A stretch of 64,000 bases of DNA from Megaustenia siamemsis (taxonomy: Eukaryota; Mollusca; Gastropoda; Stylommatophora; Ariophantidae). The notes under the pieces were generated by a model. The model was not told the origin of the DNA, searched no databases, and worked only from the letters and a program-made list of their open reading frames with translations. The translations under genes were made by a program, and so were the position numbers. Location: positions 57,853,542-57,917,541 of the forward strand of contig JAVIAB010000159.1 of NCBI GenBank assembly GCA_032433765.1, in the 5' to 3' direction. Shown here in pieces: positions 11,040 through 23,474 of this stretch (positions are counted from its first letter, which is position 1; every line of letters starts with the position of its first letter).

Positions 11040-11460
11040 CATTGAGAGTCGTCTCCACATTGAAGGTTGGCTAACATGAAACGCCATTCCACTCTGTCAC
11101 TTTGATAGAGCAGGTTGATATAGACTAACTTTTCCATCTTTTGATGTTACTAGTCCACGTTAGTCTTGGTCTGCTTCTGCCTCTTTCATCTTGTATTTTC
11201 CCTTTAAAGATTAAATTTAGTAGGCTGCTGTGTCTTTTCACATTTTTAACATCTTTTGACATTTTCCATCACTATACATATATTACACATATCATGTCCA
11301 CGGTAGTTGTAGCTCTGAACAGTCACCAGGTCTGTTCCTTCAGTTTGTATATCCACTTGTAGGTTTTCAGTATTTTCTTTGTTTATGATAATAATTTTAG
11401 TCGTTTTGATATCAAATTTGATCCATATTTTTTGCTTGTCAATTTTTTTCATTAAGTAAT
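11040..11460 (-). mobile_element. Non-LTR retrotransposon 3' fragment, family B
   Basis: Minus-strand translation gives KTTKIIIINKENTENLQVD, then an interruption, then RG.GRSRPRLTWTS-like residues and a final R.EWRFMLANLQCGDDSQ-like end. The same tail is read more cleanly at 29220-29729. Confidence 0.65.
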
Positions 11461-11479
11461 TGTTGTAGCTGGAAATCTA

Positions 11480-13115
11480 CTTAGTAATATAAGGGAACAC
11501 ATGGAGAGATGGAAGGATGGAAGACCCAGCTCAATTAATCCTCCAGATATACTACCAGCAGTATAAGAGTTACACGTTAAGTGTGGAAAACCAGGCAAAG
11601 AAGAAATTATGAAAGCCATCATGCTTTTAAAAAACAGTAAAGCAACAGGAAATTCCTTCGGAAACCATCAAAGCAGATATTAACACCTCTACCAAGATGC
11701 TACATAATCTATTAGATAAAATTTGGAGAGGGAATAAATACCTTAAGACTAGAAGGAAGGTTATATGATCAAACTACCAAAGCAAAGAAAGGAAGTTTAC
11801 AGGAGTGCACAAATTATAATTGAATTATGCTACTATCAGTGCCAGGAAAAATATTAAGCAGAATCATTCTTGTGATACTAAAAGAGGCCATAGAGAAACA
11901 TTTGAGAGATGAACATGCAGGTTTTAGGAAAGAGCAGATCATGTGCTGATCAAATCACTACTCTACGTATAATAGTAGAACACAGATTAGAACTAAAATA
12001 CGCTCTTTATATTGGATTCATAGATTACGAAAAGGCATTTGATAGTTTAGACAGAGGAATGCTTTGGAAGTTGCTGAGTCATTACGGAATTCCCATAAAG
12101 TTTATTAACCTGATAAAAACAGTGTATGAAGGAACGAAATGTAGTGTGGTGCATGAAGGACAGCTTACAGAAGCATTTGAAATAAGAACATGAGTAATGC
12201 AGGGATGCCTTCTGTCTCCATTTCTCTTTCTACTGGCCATAGATTGGATTATGAAAATAACTCAAAACAACAGAAATGGAATCCAGTGGTCACTGACCAA
12301 ACAACTGGATGATTTAGACTTTGATGATGACATAGCTCTCCTATCACACATTGCAAACAACAGATGCAGGCTAAAATGAGCATACTTGAGGAGAGATCAC
12401 AACAGCTAGGACTGAAGATTAATATAGATAAGACCAATATTATGAGAATTAATACAGTTGGCAAAAACTAATTAAAACTAGGAGAAATACCTCTATTAGA
12501 TGTACAATATTACATATATCTGGGCAGTAATATAGATAACGAGGGAGGAACAGAACATGATACCAAAATAAGGATATCAAAAGCGAGAGGAGCTTTCGTT
12601 GCACTGTGAAATATATGGAAATCCAAATAAATTAGGTTAAATGCAAAAATAAAAATTTTCAACTCCAATTTTAAGTCGGTCCTATTATATGGCTGGGAAA
12701 CATGGAGAATAACAAAATTGACAATAATGAAGATGCAGACTTTTATTAATGGATGCTTACGCAGGATAAAAGGATGGAAATGGAAGGACAAAATCAGTAA
12801 CATAGAATTATGGAAATGTACCGGGCAAATACCAGTGGATAAAGAGATACAGCGAAGACGATGGCGCTGGATAGGACACACACTGTGGACGCCAACTGAG
12901 AGTATTATACAACAGGCTCTTTTTTGGCATCCCCAGGGGAAAAGACAAAGAGGAAGACAAAAGAATTCTTGGAGAAGACAGATAGAAGCAGAGATGAAGA
13001 TGATGGGGAAAACATGGAATGATCTTAAAAGAATGGCAAAGAACATATCGCCTTGGAAAGTGTATGTTGAAGACCTATGCTCCACTGGGAGCTAAAAAAG
13101 GAAGAAGAGGAAAGA
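11480..13115 (+). mobile_element. Non-LTR retrotransposon reverse transcriptase, decayed (second LINE type)
   Basis: In order: CGKPGKEEIMKAIMLLKNSK (RT start), FRKEQIMC-like, LYIGFIDYEKAFDSLDRGML (motif A aspartate kept), GCLLSPFLFLLAIDWIMK (motif B), LDDLDFDDDIALLSH (catalytic FADD changed to FDDD), then MQTFINGCLRRIKGW, RRRWRWIGHTLWTPTES and ALFWHPQGKRQRGRQKNSWR. It has stops and frameshifts, for example a TGA before GCLLS at about 12192. The clade is not resolved by eye. A minus-strand relative of its tail is at 57243. Confidence 0.85.
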
Positions 13116-13129
13116 AAAGAGTTGTTGTC

Positions 13130-13385
13130 GATCTTTAGGATTTTCTGCTAGTAATATAATATCATCAGCTTATCTTAGGTTATTGATTATCTTTCCATTA
13201 ATGTTTAGGCCTGACATCTATGTAATGATTTTAAAGATTTGCTCAGTGTATAAATTGAACAAGATTGGTGATAGGATGCATTCCTGTCTTACTCCTCTTT
13301 TTATATCGATGGGTGTATAGTTCCTTTTCTTTTTTTGTGTATTCCTTCACAAGCATTTGTGTAGTCTATGAACCAGGCATATATA
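13130..13385 (-). mobile_element. Non-LTR RT scrap (motif B to C region)
   Basis: The minus strand reads roughly R.ECILSPILFNLYTEQIFKI, then a GLNINGKIINNL-like stretch and a DDIILLAEN-like box, the usual RT motif B to C order, with stops. It adjoins the end of the preceding element in opposite orientation. Confidence 0.5.
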
Positions 13386-13601
13386 TTGAATTGTTTACTG
13401 CTGTCTACTTTTAAGTATAACGGAACAACAATTATTGTTATAACACATTTTATGCACAATTTAAAAACATTGTATTCATTTGTGTTCACACAATTATCAT
13501 TATTTATAAAATGCGTATGGGTCAATATAAAAAAAAAACCACAGCATATACAGCATCATGTAATCAGTACATCCGAACTCTCAGACTAAAAAGAGGCAAA
13601 T

Positions 13602-14045
13602 CATGGGTGGGCGGGGCAGAAGATGTCATCAAACAGGTCTGTGGGCTTACCAATATCATAGGTGGGCCGGGCAGAAGATGTCATCAAACAGGTCTGTGGG
13701 CTTACCAATATCATGGGTGGGCCGGGCGGAAGATGTCATCAAACAGGTCTGTGGGCTTACCAATATCATGGGTGGGCCGGGCAGAAGATGTCATCAAACA
13801 GGTCTGTGGGCTTACCAATATCATGGGTGGGCCGGGCAGAAGATGTCATCAAACAGGTCTGTGGGCTTACCAATATCATGGGTGGGCCGGGCAGAAGATG
13901 TCATCAAACAGGTCTGTGGGCTTACCAATATCATGGGTGGGCCGAGCAGAAGATGTCATCAAACAGGTCTGTGGGCTTACCAATATCATGGGTGGGCCGG
14001 GCAGAAGATGTCATCAAACAGGTCTGTGGGCTTACCAATATCAGA
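13602..14045. repeat. 55-bp GC-rich minisatellite, about 8 copies
   Basis: Unit contains GGGCCGGGCAGAAGATGTCA and ends CTTACCAATATCAT, with only occasional substitutions. Because 55 is not a multiple of 3, the frame shifts each unit, yet all three plus-strand frames stay open through the array. It runs directly into the RNase H reading frame that follows. Confidence 0.95.
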
Positions 14046-14900
14046 GTTGGTGAGGAGTGGATACCGGTGCCTACGTCATTCAAAGGGACTTTCTCATGTA
14101 TTGTCACACTAGACAGGAAAAGTAGGGAACAGAACCCCGTCGTGGTTAATGCTGAGGTCAAAGGTCTCATCTGCGATAATACCGATGAGAAAGATGCAGT
14201 CATCTATACAGACGGATCTGTAAGACGACACGAAAGAAGTGCATGAGCATTTACAGCACGCTCGGCAGGCAGAATATCCAAGGAAGACAGCGGTGCATAC
14301 GCCATGACCACGAGTAGCATGACAATGGAGGTGATGGCAGTGACCAAGGCATTCAAATGGTTAGAGTCACAAGACTACATCCACGCATGTATACTGAGTG
14401 ATTCGATGAGCATGATAAAAAAAGTGGAGGCGGGCTTTGTACGCATGCAATGGGTAGAGTCGTTGCAGAAATCCAAAATACGTAAGGTCACCTTTGTCTA
14501 TGTCACTGGACATGCGGGAGTACGGGGAAATGAGAGAGCGGACAGGTTGGCTAGCTGCGCTGTCGTTGAGGACGGCCAACCGATGGATCGGGTGGACATC
14601 ATCAATGCCCTTCGAGATGTGGGAAGAGCACAGGACTTCGACAAACACAGATCAACGTCACTTCTTCGGTTAATGGAAATGGGAGTTAAGATGGGCACGG
14701 CCAGAAATGAGAAACTTGGTGGCCGTGTAAGAAGACTTATCAACCAGCATAGAACGGGAGTCGTCAGTCGTTGGACACTGAGGGAATTGCTGAGGAGGGG
14801 ATCTGAGCACCTATGGACATGTTCGGAGTGCAATGATGATGACCCGCAAATAACACAATAAAACAATAACAATAACAATCCGAACGCACAATGGTCATTA
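14046..14900 (+). mobile_element. RNase H-encoding 3' end of a non-LTR retrotransposon, family D
   Basis: The plus frame reads VIYTDGSVRR (first Asp), one TGA, then MEVMAVTKAFKWL (Glu), CILSDSMSMIKKV (second Asp), VTGHAGVRGNERADRLASC (His and last Asp), and a conserved tail QPMDRVDIINALRDVGRAQDF to SRWTLRELLRRGSEHLW with a C-x2-C. All four RNase H acidic residues are present. The element ends in an ACAATAACAAT-type tail at about 14850-14880. A second, worse copy is at 44040-44560. No RT is attached: the 55-bp array takes its place upstream. Confidence 0.85.
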
Positions 14901-14964
14901 TTAAGCACATTCGTGACACTATTGATATGTTTCAGTTCATCTCTTTCTTCACTGGCCAAAGTAT

Positions 14965-17290
14965 ATTACACAATTTTTCTTACTAGACAACAAATAATAC
15001 AACTTTTCTTACAGGTCAACAAATATTATACAACTTGCGTACAGGTCAACAAATAATACAACAACTTTTCTTACTAGTCAACAAGTAATACAACAACTTT
15101 TCTTACAGGTCAACAAATATTATACAACTTGCGTACAGGTCAACAAATATTAAACAACTTTTCTTACTAGTCAACAAATAATACAACAACTTTTCCTACA
15201 GGTCAACAAATATTATACAACTTTACTTACTACTCAACAAATAATGCAACATCTTTTCTAACAGGTCAACAAATAATGCAACAACTTTTCTTACAGGTCA
15301 ACAAATAATACACGACTTGTGTACAGGTCAATAAATAGTACATACCTTTTTCTACAGGTCAACAAATAATACAACAACTTTTCTTACAGTTCAACAAATA
15401 ATACACAACTTTTCTTACAGGTCAACAAATAGTATACAACTTGTGTAAAAGTCAACAAATATTAAACAACTTTTCTTACTAGTCAACAAATAATACAACA
15501 ACTTTTCCTACAGGTCAACAAATATTATACAACTTTACTTACTACTCAACAAATAATACAACAACTTTTCTAACAGATCAACAAATAATACAACAACTTT
15601 TCTTACAGGTCAACAAATAATACACGACTTGTGCACAGGTCAATAAATAGTGCATACCTTTTTCTACAGGTCAACAAATAATACAACAACTTTTCTTACA
15701 GGTCAACAAATATTACACAACTTGTGTACAGGTCAATAAATAATACACCACTTTTCTTATTAGTCAACAAATAATACAACAACTTTTCTTACAGGTCAAC
15801 AAATATTACAACAACTTTTCTTACTAGTCAACAAATAATACAACAACTTTTCTTACAGGTCAACAAATATTATACACTTTGTGTACAGGTCAGCAAATAA
15901 TACAACAACTTTTCTTACAGTTCAACAAATAATACACAACTTTTCTTACATGTCAACAAATAGTATACAACTTGTGTAAATGTCAACAAATATTAAACAA
16001 CTTTTCTTACAGGTCAACAAATAATACAACAACCTTCTTACAGGTCAACAAATATTAAACACCTTTTCTTACTAGTCAACACATAATACAACTTTTCCTA
16101 CTAGTCAACAAATAATGCAACAACTTTTCACTTTTCTTACTGGTCAACAAATAATACAACAACTTGTATTACTAGTCAATTTTATTACTAGTCAACAAAT
16201 ATTAAACAACTTTTCTTACTAGTCAACAAATAATACAACTTTTCTTACAGGTCAACAAATAATACGCGACTTGTGTACAAGTCAACAAATAATACAACAA
16301 CTTTTCTTACTAGTCAACAAATAATACAACAACTTTTTTTACTAGTCAACAAATATTATACAACATTTCTTACTAGTCAACAAATAATACAACTGTTCTT
16401 ACATGTCAACAAATAATGCAATAACTTTTCTTACAGGTCAACAAATAATACACTACTTGTGTACAGGTCAATAAATAGTACATACCTTTTTTTACAGGTC
16501 AACAAATAATACAACAACTTTTCTTACAGGTCAACAAATATTACACAACTTGTGTACAGGTCAATAAATAATACACCACTTTTCTTATTAGTCAACAAAT
16601 AATACAACAACTGTTGTTATAGGTCAACAAATAATACACGACTTGTTTGCCGGTCAATAAATAGTACATACCTTTTTTTACAGGTCAACAAATATTACAA
16701 CATTTTTCTACATGTCAACAAATATTACACAATTTCTCTTACAGGTCAACACATATTACACATCTTTTCTTACAGGTTAACAAGTATTGTTTGATTTTTC
16801 TTACTGTCAACAAATATTACATGCTTTTTCTTACTGCCTAATCAATGTGTCACAACTTGTCTTAGTGTTCAACAAATATTGCACAAGTCTTTCTTACTAG
16901 TATTGCACAACGTGTCTTACTGATCAACAAATATTACAAAACTTGTCGTACAGGTAACATATGTGTTATGCACTTTTCTTACTGGCTACATATATTATTC
17001 AACTTATTAACTAGTATTGCGCAACGTTTCTTGACGCACTGGTCAACACATATTGCACAACTTTTCTTACTGGTCAACAAATACTACACACCGTTTCTTA
17101 CTGATCAACAAATATTACACAACGTTTCTTACTGGTCAACAAATATTACACAACGTTTCTTACTGGTCAACAAATATTACATAACTTTTCTTACAGGTCA
17201 ACACATTTTACACAACTTTGATTACTGTCAACAAATATTGCATACATTTTCTTACAGATCAACAAACATTATGCAACCTTCCTTAATGCC
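14965..17290. repeat. About 30-36-bp AT-rich minisatellite with splice-acceptor-like units
   Basis: About 70 imperfect units built from CAACAAATAATACAACAACT and TTTTCTTACAGGTCAA or TTTTCTTACTAGTCAA. Variants include short TTGTGTACAGGT units and some higher-order order. It lies in the 13.1-kb intron between B1' and A2. Units drift toward TTTCTTACTGGTCAACAAAT at the right end. Confidence 0.95.
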
Positions 17291-17587
17291 AAAAACAAGA
17301 GAGATATTTACTTCTAATGTTTTACTGGGTTTGGAAAACAGCATAAACATAACTCTCCGTGTATGAAGATTCATTGGTAGGTCGTGTAGGTCTTGTGACT
17401 TTCCATTCGTTTTTACCCGATTCACTGAAAGATTAGCTTGTCGTACATCCATAATACACATATTAACACTGAATGCATGTTAATTAAACAATAGCTAACA
17501 ATCCGTATTTTCATTTTCAAACTATATAATACTCACACCATTCGTGTCTAAAAATAGTTAGCAATTAATCCATACATTAAACAGTCA

Positions 17588-17843
17588 AGAGCCCCGTCAC
17601 ACCAAGTGGCGTATAGAGAATCTGGTGTTAGTGACAAATATTTTTACAGACCTTCGGCACATAATGTTTGGGGTGTTACGGTCGGTATTACACCCGTGTC
17701 GCTTCACTTTCCCAGAAAAATAATAACAAACTTACAGTACCCATTTGAGGCTGGGTTTACCCGGAAGCCGTAGGTCAGGATCGAAACCCAACCTCTTGTC
17801 CTAAGCAGTCCAGTTCACTAACCTCTGAGCTATCACGGTTCTC
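17588..17843 (-). mobile_element. tRNA-derived SINE, copy 1
   Basis: On the minus strand it begins with an A-box-like TGATAGCTCAGAGGTTAGTG and a B-box-like GGGTTTCGATCCTGACC, and finishes with ACTTGGTGTGACGGGGCTC. It matches copies at 29912 and 49442 along about 250 bp. The head is tRNA-related and the body is not. Confidence 0.85.
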
Positions 17844-17849
17844 AATCAG

Positions 17850-18180
17850 TTCATGAATATAAGCTAGTATCACAAACCAATACACTCGTGTCCATAATTA
17901 TGAGCAGTTAATTTCATTTTCCATTTTGTTTAGAAATGTGTTCATGCTTATCTTTACTGGTCAGAATTGCGCACATTCGTGTCCTCACTGATCAACATTT
18001 GATTAATTAGTTGCTCTACGATATAAACCGGCACATATGGGGATGGCATAAATCCAAAGGGACACTTGCAAACTAATAGTACAAGCATGCCTTAGCTAAA
18101 GCAATATTGATGTGTATATGCCCTCAACGATCAACAAATAACACACTTCATACCATTCAACAATTATTGACAATTATTGA
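17850..18180. other. No gene; scattered remains of the 15-17 kb minisatellite
   Basis: Isolated motifs such as ACTGGTCAGAATTGCGCAC and GATCAACAAATAACACAC suggest worn array units. Nothing else is recognised. Confidence 0.4.
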
Positions 18181-18182
18181 CA

Positions 18183-18742
18183 ATAGACTCCAGTTATTTT
18201 GTTGTCTGTTGTCATATTGTCCATGATTCACATCTATATGTTAAGTCTGGCTCCACATAACATTTACAAACTATTTTGCTTGTTTCTATTGTCAAAAATT
18301 GATTGCATAGTATCTTCCTCACTTTTAGGAAGATACTGCATTTGCATCTCATTCCTGCTGTACATCTACAATCTACCGTCTGTTGTTAACAAAGTTCCAA
18401 AATATTTTAATGTATTTACCTTTTTTAATATTGTTCCACTTGTCATTATTTTGCACTGATTTGATGCATTTTTTTACCATTACTTCTGTATTTTTGCTAT
18501 TAAGGCTGAGTCAATTAGTTTTGCTTTCTTTCATTATAAAGTCTAACATTTCTTGTAACACATTTTCATTTTTAGCGATTAAGACTGTATCATCAGCATA
18601 CCTTAGATTATTTATATTATGACCTCCGATTGTTATTCCAGGGATGCCCCTTATGGATCTTAAAATAATATCATTTTAAGTATTAAACATTTTTGGTAAC
18701 AGCACACAACCTTGCCTAACATCATGTTTTATTTGTTGAAAC
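18183..18742 (-). mobile_element. Family A non-LTR retrotransposon, RT part (outer element, 3' side)
   Basis: The minus strand reads FQQIKHDVRQGCVLLPKMF (motif B) and NINNLRYADDTVLIAKNEN (motif C, intact YADD), followed by a decayed C-terminal tail. The coding continues beyond a 3.2-kb insertion at 21942-23235, where the upstream part of the same RT lies. Confidence 0.85.
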
Positions 18743-19751
18743 CCCTCCACAGTAGGTTCACCTTGTCGTGCGCCCCGGGATCCAAGGAGCTATGCCAACG
18801 GGAGCTTAGCTCCTGGCAATCACCCTAGCTGGACAGGTCCTTGAGGGGCCAGGTATCGGAGTCAGGAGTAGATGGAACCATTTAAATGAAGACGCAGAAC
18901 CCACCGGCGAGTGGTGTACACGCTCTGGTCTGAACTAATCCATCCGCACTTCTTGGGTGAAATGCTTCTCTGTCTTTGCTCCTCTTCCTGTCTTCTATCA
19001 AACAGGCAGGTGGTGCTCAAGAGCTCAGAAGACCAGACCACCTATGAGAGAGAAGACTCTACACTTAGCTGGGGTAGATGGTTTTCATAAACCCGGGAGG
19101 GCCAACCATCTAAGGGCAGAATCCCCCAATAGAAAACACATTCTGCTGCTTTGCATGGGAGATTGGGGGCAATCAAAGGCTAGGGAAAGCAACCTGAATA
19201 AAATGTGGCAGAAATCGGATGCAGTGAGACATTGCGCAAAACATAGTGCACGGTTCTAGCATATACTTAGTCAGAGTGGATCTGACGGACTTTAATTATG
19301 GTGTTCTGTCTGTGGAGTCCCCCCAGTCAGGTTGAATGCCGGCCCCAGACATCGAAGGGGTCCACCCCAAGCTACTGGTGGTCACCCTGGCCCATTTTGG
19401 AGAACTAGGAAATGGGACCAGAGGGAACCTACTACTAGTCGGAAAAGTTTCAAGAAATACCTGAAAATATTATACTAGAATACGGATGGCATATACCATA
19501 CACAAAAGAAAACAAGCCCTAGCAGTCAGAATAGTAGCCTTTAGCATCAGAAGAACACCAGACGACCATCTTTACACCAACAGAACTGGATGTAGCCTTC
19601 AGAGATTGAAAAGAGTTCCCCTCGAAACGATGGAATCTCCAACGAAATGCACATAAAACTGGGACAGAAAGCCAAGGGCCAGCTTCTAAGGATAATAAAT
19701 GCCTGCCGGAAGTGAGGTCAAAGGCCGGCAACCTGGAAAGAAGCCACGACG

Positions 19752-20960
19752 GTGCCCATCCACAAACATGAGATAGACCCACTGAACCAAAGTAGCTACA
19801 GACCAATTAGCCTACTGAGCTGCCTGAGTAAACTCATGGAAAGGCTGGTCTACAGAAGACTCATGTGGCATTTGGAGACAAAACAACAAATCATACCACA
19901 ACAAAGTGGCTTCCGTCATCACAGATCAACCGAAGACCTGATTACCTACATCGCACAGGAAATAGAGGATGCTCTACAAGAAAAGAAACACACACTGACA
20001 GTGTGGATCGACATGGAGAAGGTTTTTGATAGGGTATGGAGAGAAGGATTAAAGAACAAGCTTCTCAGACTTGGCATCCAAGGCTGTTTATTTAATTGGA
20101 TATCTCAATACCTACAAGACAGAACGGTCAGAGTACAAGTACATGGACAACTAAGTAAGAAAGCCAGAATCAAACAAGGTGTCCCACAAGGTGGAGTCCT
20201 ATCCCCAACGCTTTTTTAAAATTTTCATAAATGACATCGTAATGGGCATTCCATCCAGAAAACACTCAGCAATGTATGCAGACGACCTGGCGATATGGAC
20301 ACGTGAAGAATCTATGTCAGTGGCTAGCTCCAGAATGCAAGATGCCCTAGGGAAACTTGAAAAATGGACGAACACCTGGTTACTACCAATTAACACCAAA
20401 AAAATCTACATACACAATTTTCAGCCTATCAAGAAACACACTCTCGGCAAAATTGTAGATAAAAGCCCATATACTTCCTATTGACCAAAACCCAACATAT
20501 CTTGGCGTCACCATGAAAGGCAGAATGACATGGATAAATCATATAGATAAAGCAAACAAAAGAGCCAGAAAACGAACATATATTATGAAGAAATTGGCAG
20601 GAAAGGACTGGGGAGCAGACAGCAATATCCTGAATCGACTATACGTAGGAAGAGTAAGACCAATCCTAGAGTACTGAGTCACAGCCTGGGCAACAGCTTC
20701 AAAATCACAGCTTAGCAAAATTAACAGAACACAAAAACAGGCTGCCGGTATTATCTCTGGTGCTATGAAATCTACACCTATCGAGATTATAGAAACAGTA
20801 ACAGGTTTACAACCCTTAGAAGACAGACGGAAAACTAAAGTAATGCAACAAGCGGAGAAATATAAAATGCTTCCTAACCACCCCATGCACCAAAGAATAA
20901 CTGGTTTCGGAAAAAAGACTGGAGAGAAGCAACTTCGCTGCAATCTCCAAAGAACTGACA
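19752..20960 (+). pseudogene. Reverse transcriptase of the inserted I/Nimb-like element
   Basis: Reads LNQSSYRPISLLSCLSKLME, PQQSGFRHHRSTEDLI, LTVWIDMEKVFDRVW (motif A, with F-D-R-V-W), KQGVPQGGVLSPTLF (motif B), then a frameshift in a T-run near 20214, then FINDIVMG and AMYADDLAIW (motif C YADD). A second break follows near 20470. Thumb-like KKLAGKDWGADSNILNRLY and GAMKSTPIEI continue in another frame. Motifs are intact but the chain is broken at least twice, so it is not functional. Confidence 0.85.
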
Positions 20961-21204
20961 ACTAGTGACGCAGTACTGTCCGAAACAATGCCGAAACCCA
21001 TAAGACCATCTGATATGACTCATCATGGGAAACACAAAACACAAGAACGTAAGGAAAACATAATAGGAATCATGAAAAAAGGCACCCAAACAGACACACA
21101 GAGAAACCATATAGCAGAAAAACACATACAGGACAACTACCCACAGGACTCCTGGTCCCACATATGACTCTGCTACAAATGCCACCAGAAATGGAGGACG
21201 AGGT

Positions 21205-21899
21205 TTGGTCTTGAGGCTGAATAACCAGGAAGAGATCACCAAGTCAATAGCTACCGGGAAATTCTCAAACAACTATAAAGCAGAAACTGAAGTCCTCAAT
21301 GACGCTACAAAACTGTCTGTCCAACACAAAAATAACATGCACAAGAAATTGGTGATACTGACTGATGTAATGTCAGTCCCAACAGCTCTTAAAACCACAG
21401 GAACAGTGAGCTAGATGACTTGAGAACAACCCTAGACCAACTGTGTAATAACTTCCAGAGAGTGGTCATCCAGTGGAAACCATCACACTGTAATATACAC
21501 GGAAACAAACGCGCAGACAAATTAGCTAACGAGGGAGGGAGATTACCTCAAGAGAACCATCTGGTCAGTTACGATGAAGCAAAATCAAAGAATAACGAGA
21601 GGGATGGATACTTCCAACTATCAAGGAGGGATCATGTCATCATACTTCGTCTACGCACTGGCCACAACAGAACGAGAAACCATATGTTCACTAAACTCAA
21701 AATAGGAAGTACCAGCCTATGCCACTGTACACTGGATAACATGACAACAAAACATGTTCTACAGGATTGCCCTCAGTACACAGACCTAAGAAGGACAATG
21801 TGGTCCACACCCACCTCCCTGGAAGAGAAACTATGTGGGGCAACAGAATCACTTAAACACACAGCTGCCTTCATAAGAGAGTCTTGGATCCTAGTCTGA
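21205..21899 (+). pseudogene. RNase H and C-terminal zinc-knuckle-like tail of the same element
   Basis: RNase H pieces: AETEVLNDATKL (Glu), VILTDVMSVPTAL (Asp), QWKPSHCNIHGNKRADKLAN (His and Asp), then RLRTGHNRTRNHMFTKL and CHCTLDNMTTKHVLQDCPQY with Cys/His spacing typical of this tail. A stop at 21414 (TAG) splits the domain. The first Asp block is decayed. Confidence 0.8.
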
Positions 21900-21941
21900 A
21901 TGAACCATGATCGCAGGAGAAGAAGATGGATTTGTTGAAAC

Positions 21942-23235
21942 ATCCCCAATTGATTTTCAGTTCTTATGGCCGCTGTTTGTTGCCAGTACATGTTCTTTAT
22001 TATTCGTAAATCTTTGCTGTCGATGTTTATGCCTTCTAAAATTGTGATTATTTCTTAGTGCTTTACTTTGTCAAATACTTCGGTATAATCTATTAAACCA
22101 TGTATATAGATCTGTTTTCACCGCTATGACGCATCCTACTAAAGATCTTATGATGTATATAGCGTTGTTCGTAACTTTACCTCTAACAAAACAACACTGT
22201 ACATCACTAATTTTTGAACAGATTTTGTTTTGCACTCTTTGCATAATGATTCTTAGTAACATTTTAACAGGTGACTCATAAGGGTTATTGTGCTATGATC
22301 ATCGCAATTCAATAGCTCAAAAAATTCGTTGGTAGGGCTTTGAATATTGATTTTAGCAAGTCTTCTTGTGTATATCCGCTGTTGTAGATACAATACGATG
22401 TTGATAATATTATTTCTATTTCAAAATCACCATTGACTTCAATCTCTTCTTTAGTTATATTATCTTGTCTAGAAGCTTTACCTGCTTTCATATTTCGCAA
22501 GGGATCTACCACTTCTTTATTTCTGGTCCTTCTCCAGATTCTCCTTCCTTTGATCATAAACATCCATTTTTTTATTGCGTTTTTTTCCTGTTAGTTCTTC
22601 ACTGTGTTTGTATATAGCTTTGACATTTCCTTTCTGTTGCATTTCAATCTCCTTGCATCTCTGTTTTACCCATGTTTCTTTATCTTCATTGCATTATATT
22701 ACATTTTCTTGTTTTAATCTCATATATTCATCTTTATTTTCCGTATTTCTCCTGCTTGTATCCATTAGCTGCAAAATGGCATCTGTCATCCATTTATTTT
22801 TTAAAAAGGTGTCATCCCCGGTGGTATGAACTCTTTTGATGTTTGTTGCATTGATTCTTTTAGCATTCCCCACTGTTCATCAATTATTGTTATCGTCTCT
22901 ATTGCATTGTGCCGCCTCTGAATTGTGATGTTATATTTGTCTTGCAGATCTTGTCTAATTTGAGTTAATCTAAATTTAACTTGGTGTTTACTGACGCTCG
23001 TTTTGCTGCTTTTAATTATACTCTTAGCCTTCATACAACTGGTAGATGATTACTATTGCAATCTGCCCCAGGTCTAGTTTTCACACACACACGACTGTTT
23101 TTAAATCTATTGTTTATCACTATGTAATCAATTTAATTACCTACATTGTATCATGGGTTTCTCCATGTCCACAGACGTCTTCGATCTTGCTTAAAACAGG
23201 TGTTTATTATCGACGGAAATATGAGTAACTCCGAA
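21942..23235 (-). mobile_element. Family A non-LTR retrotransposon, upstream RT and endonuclease end (outer element, 5' side)
   Basis: From high to low coordinate on the minus strand: an endonuclease C-terminal stretch around 23050-23200 (a W-W-R-N, then IDYIVIN, then KTRPGADCNSNH, the expected P-G-A-D..S-H pattern of APE endonucleases), the linker SIDEQWGMLKESMQQTSKEF-type at 22860, RT start VDPLRNMKAGKASRQDNITK at 22480, and FDKVKH-like motif A near 22080. It is interrupted by the I/Nimb-like insertion. Confidence 0.8.
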
Positions 23236-23474
23236 GTCAGTGTTATCTGCCTGTGTAGCGATATATATATATACTTTCTTGCTAACAATAAATAGAACAC
23301 ACATAACCTCTCTAAGAAAACTTTAATACATGTATAACTCTGCCAGTCCTCACGGTTTTCTTCAAGTACTTATTATTGCATAATGTTGACTCCACAATTA
23401 AGACTTCCTATTTTTTTTATTTTGGGTCACTGAAGTGAGTATCGTGTCACATCTACATTATATGTCTTCTACAG

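Larger units (their letters stand above)
18743..21929 (+). mobile_element. I/Nimb-like non-LTR retrotransposon with RNase H, inserted with a 12-bp target duplication
   Basis: It is flanked by ATTTGTTGAAAC at 18731-18742 and 21930-21941. The 5' part (18780-19450) is GC-richer than its surroundings and includes LNKMWQKSDAV (also seen at 36 kb). Reverse transcriptase starts at about 19745, and RNase H ends at 21897. The element order 5' region, RT, RNase H matches the I superfamily (established family feature). It is about 3.2 kb, shorter than full-length elements, with an internal gap where the endonuclease should be. A GAAGAAG-type tail closes the 3' end. Confidence 0.85.

Noticed and set aside
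13511..14246. Three overlapping plus-strand ORFs of 169-194 codons
   Set aside because: They are the three frames of the 55-bp array. Only the RNase H part that follows has recognisable protein content.
14965..17290. Interpretation of the minisatellite as a set of micro-exons
   Set aside because: CAG|GT units would give in-frame possibilities, but spacing is irregular, stops are frequent and there is no similarity to A or B exons. Kept only as a splicing-decoy observation.
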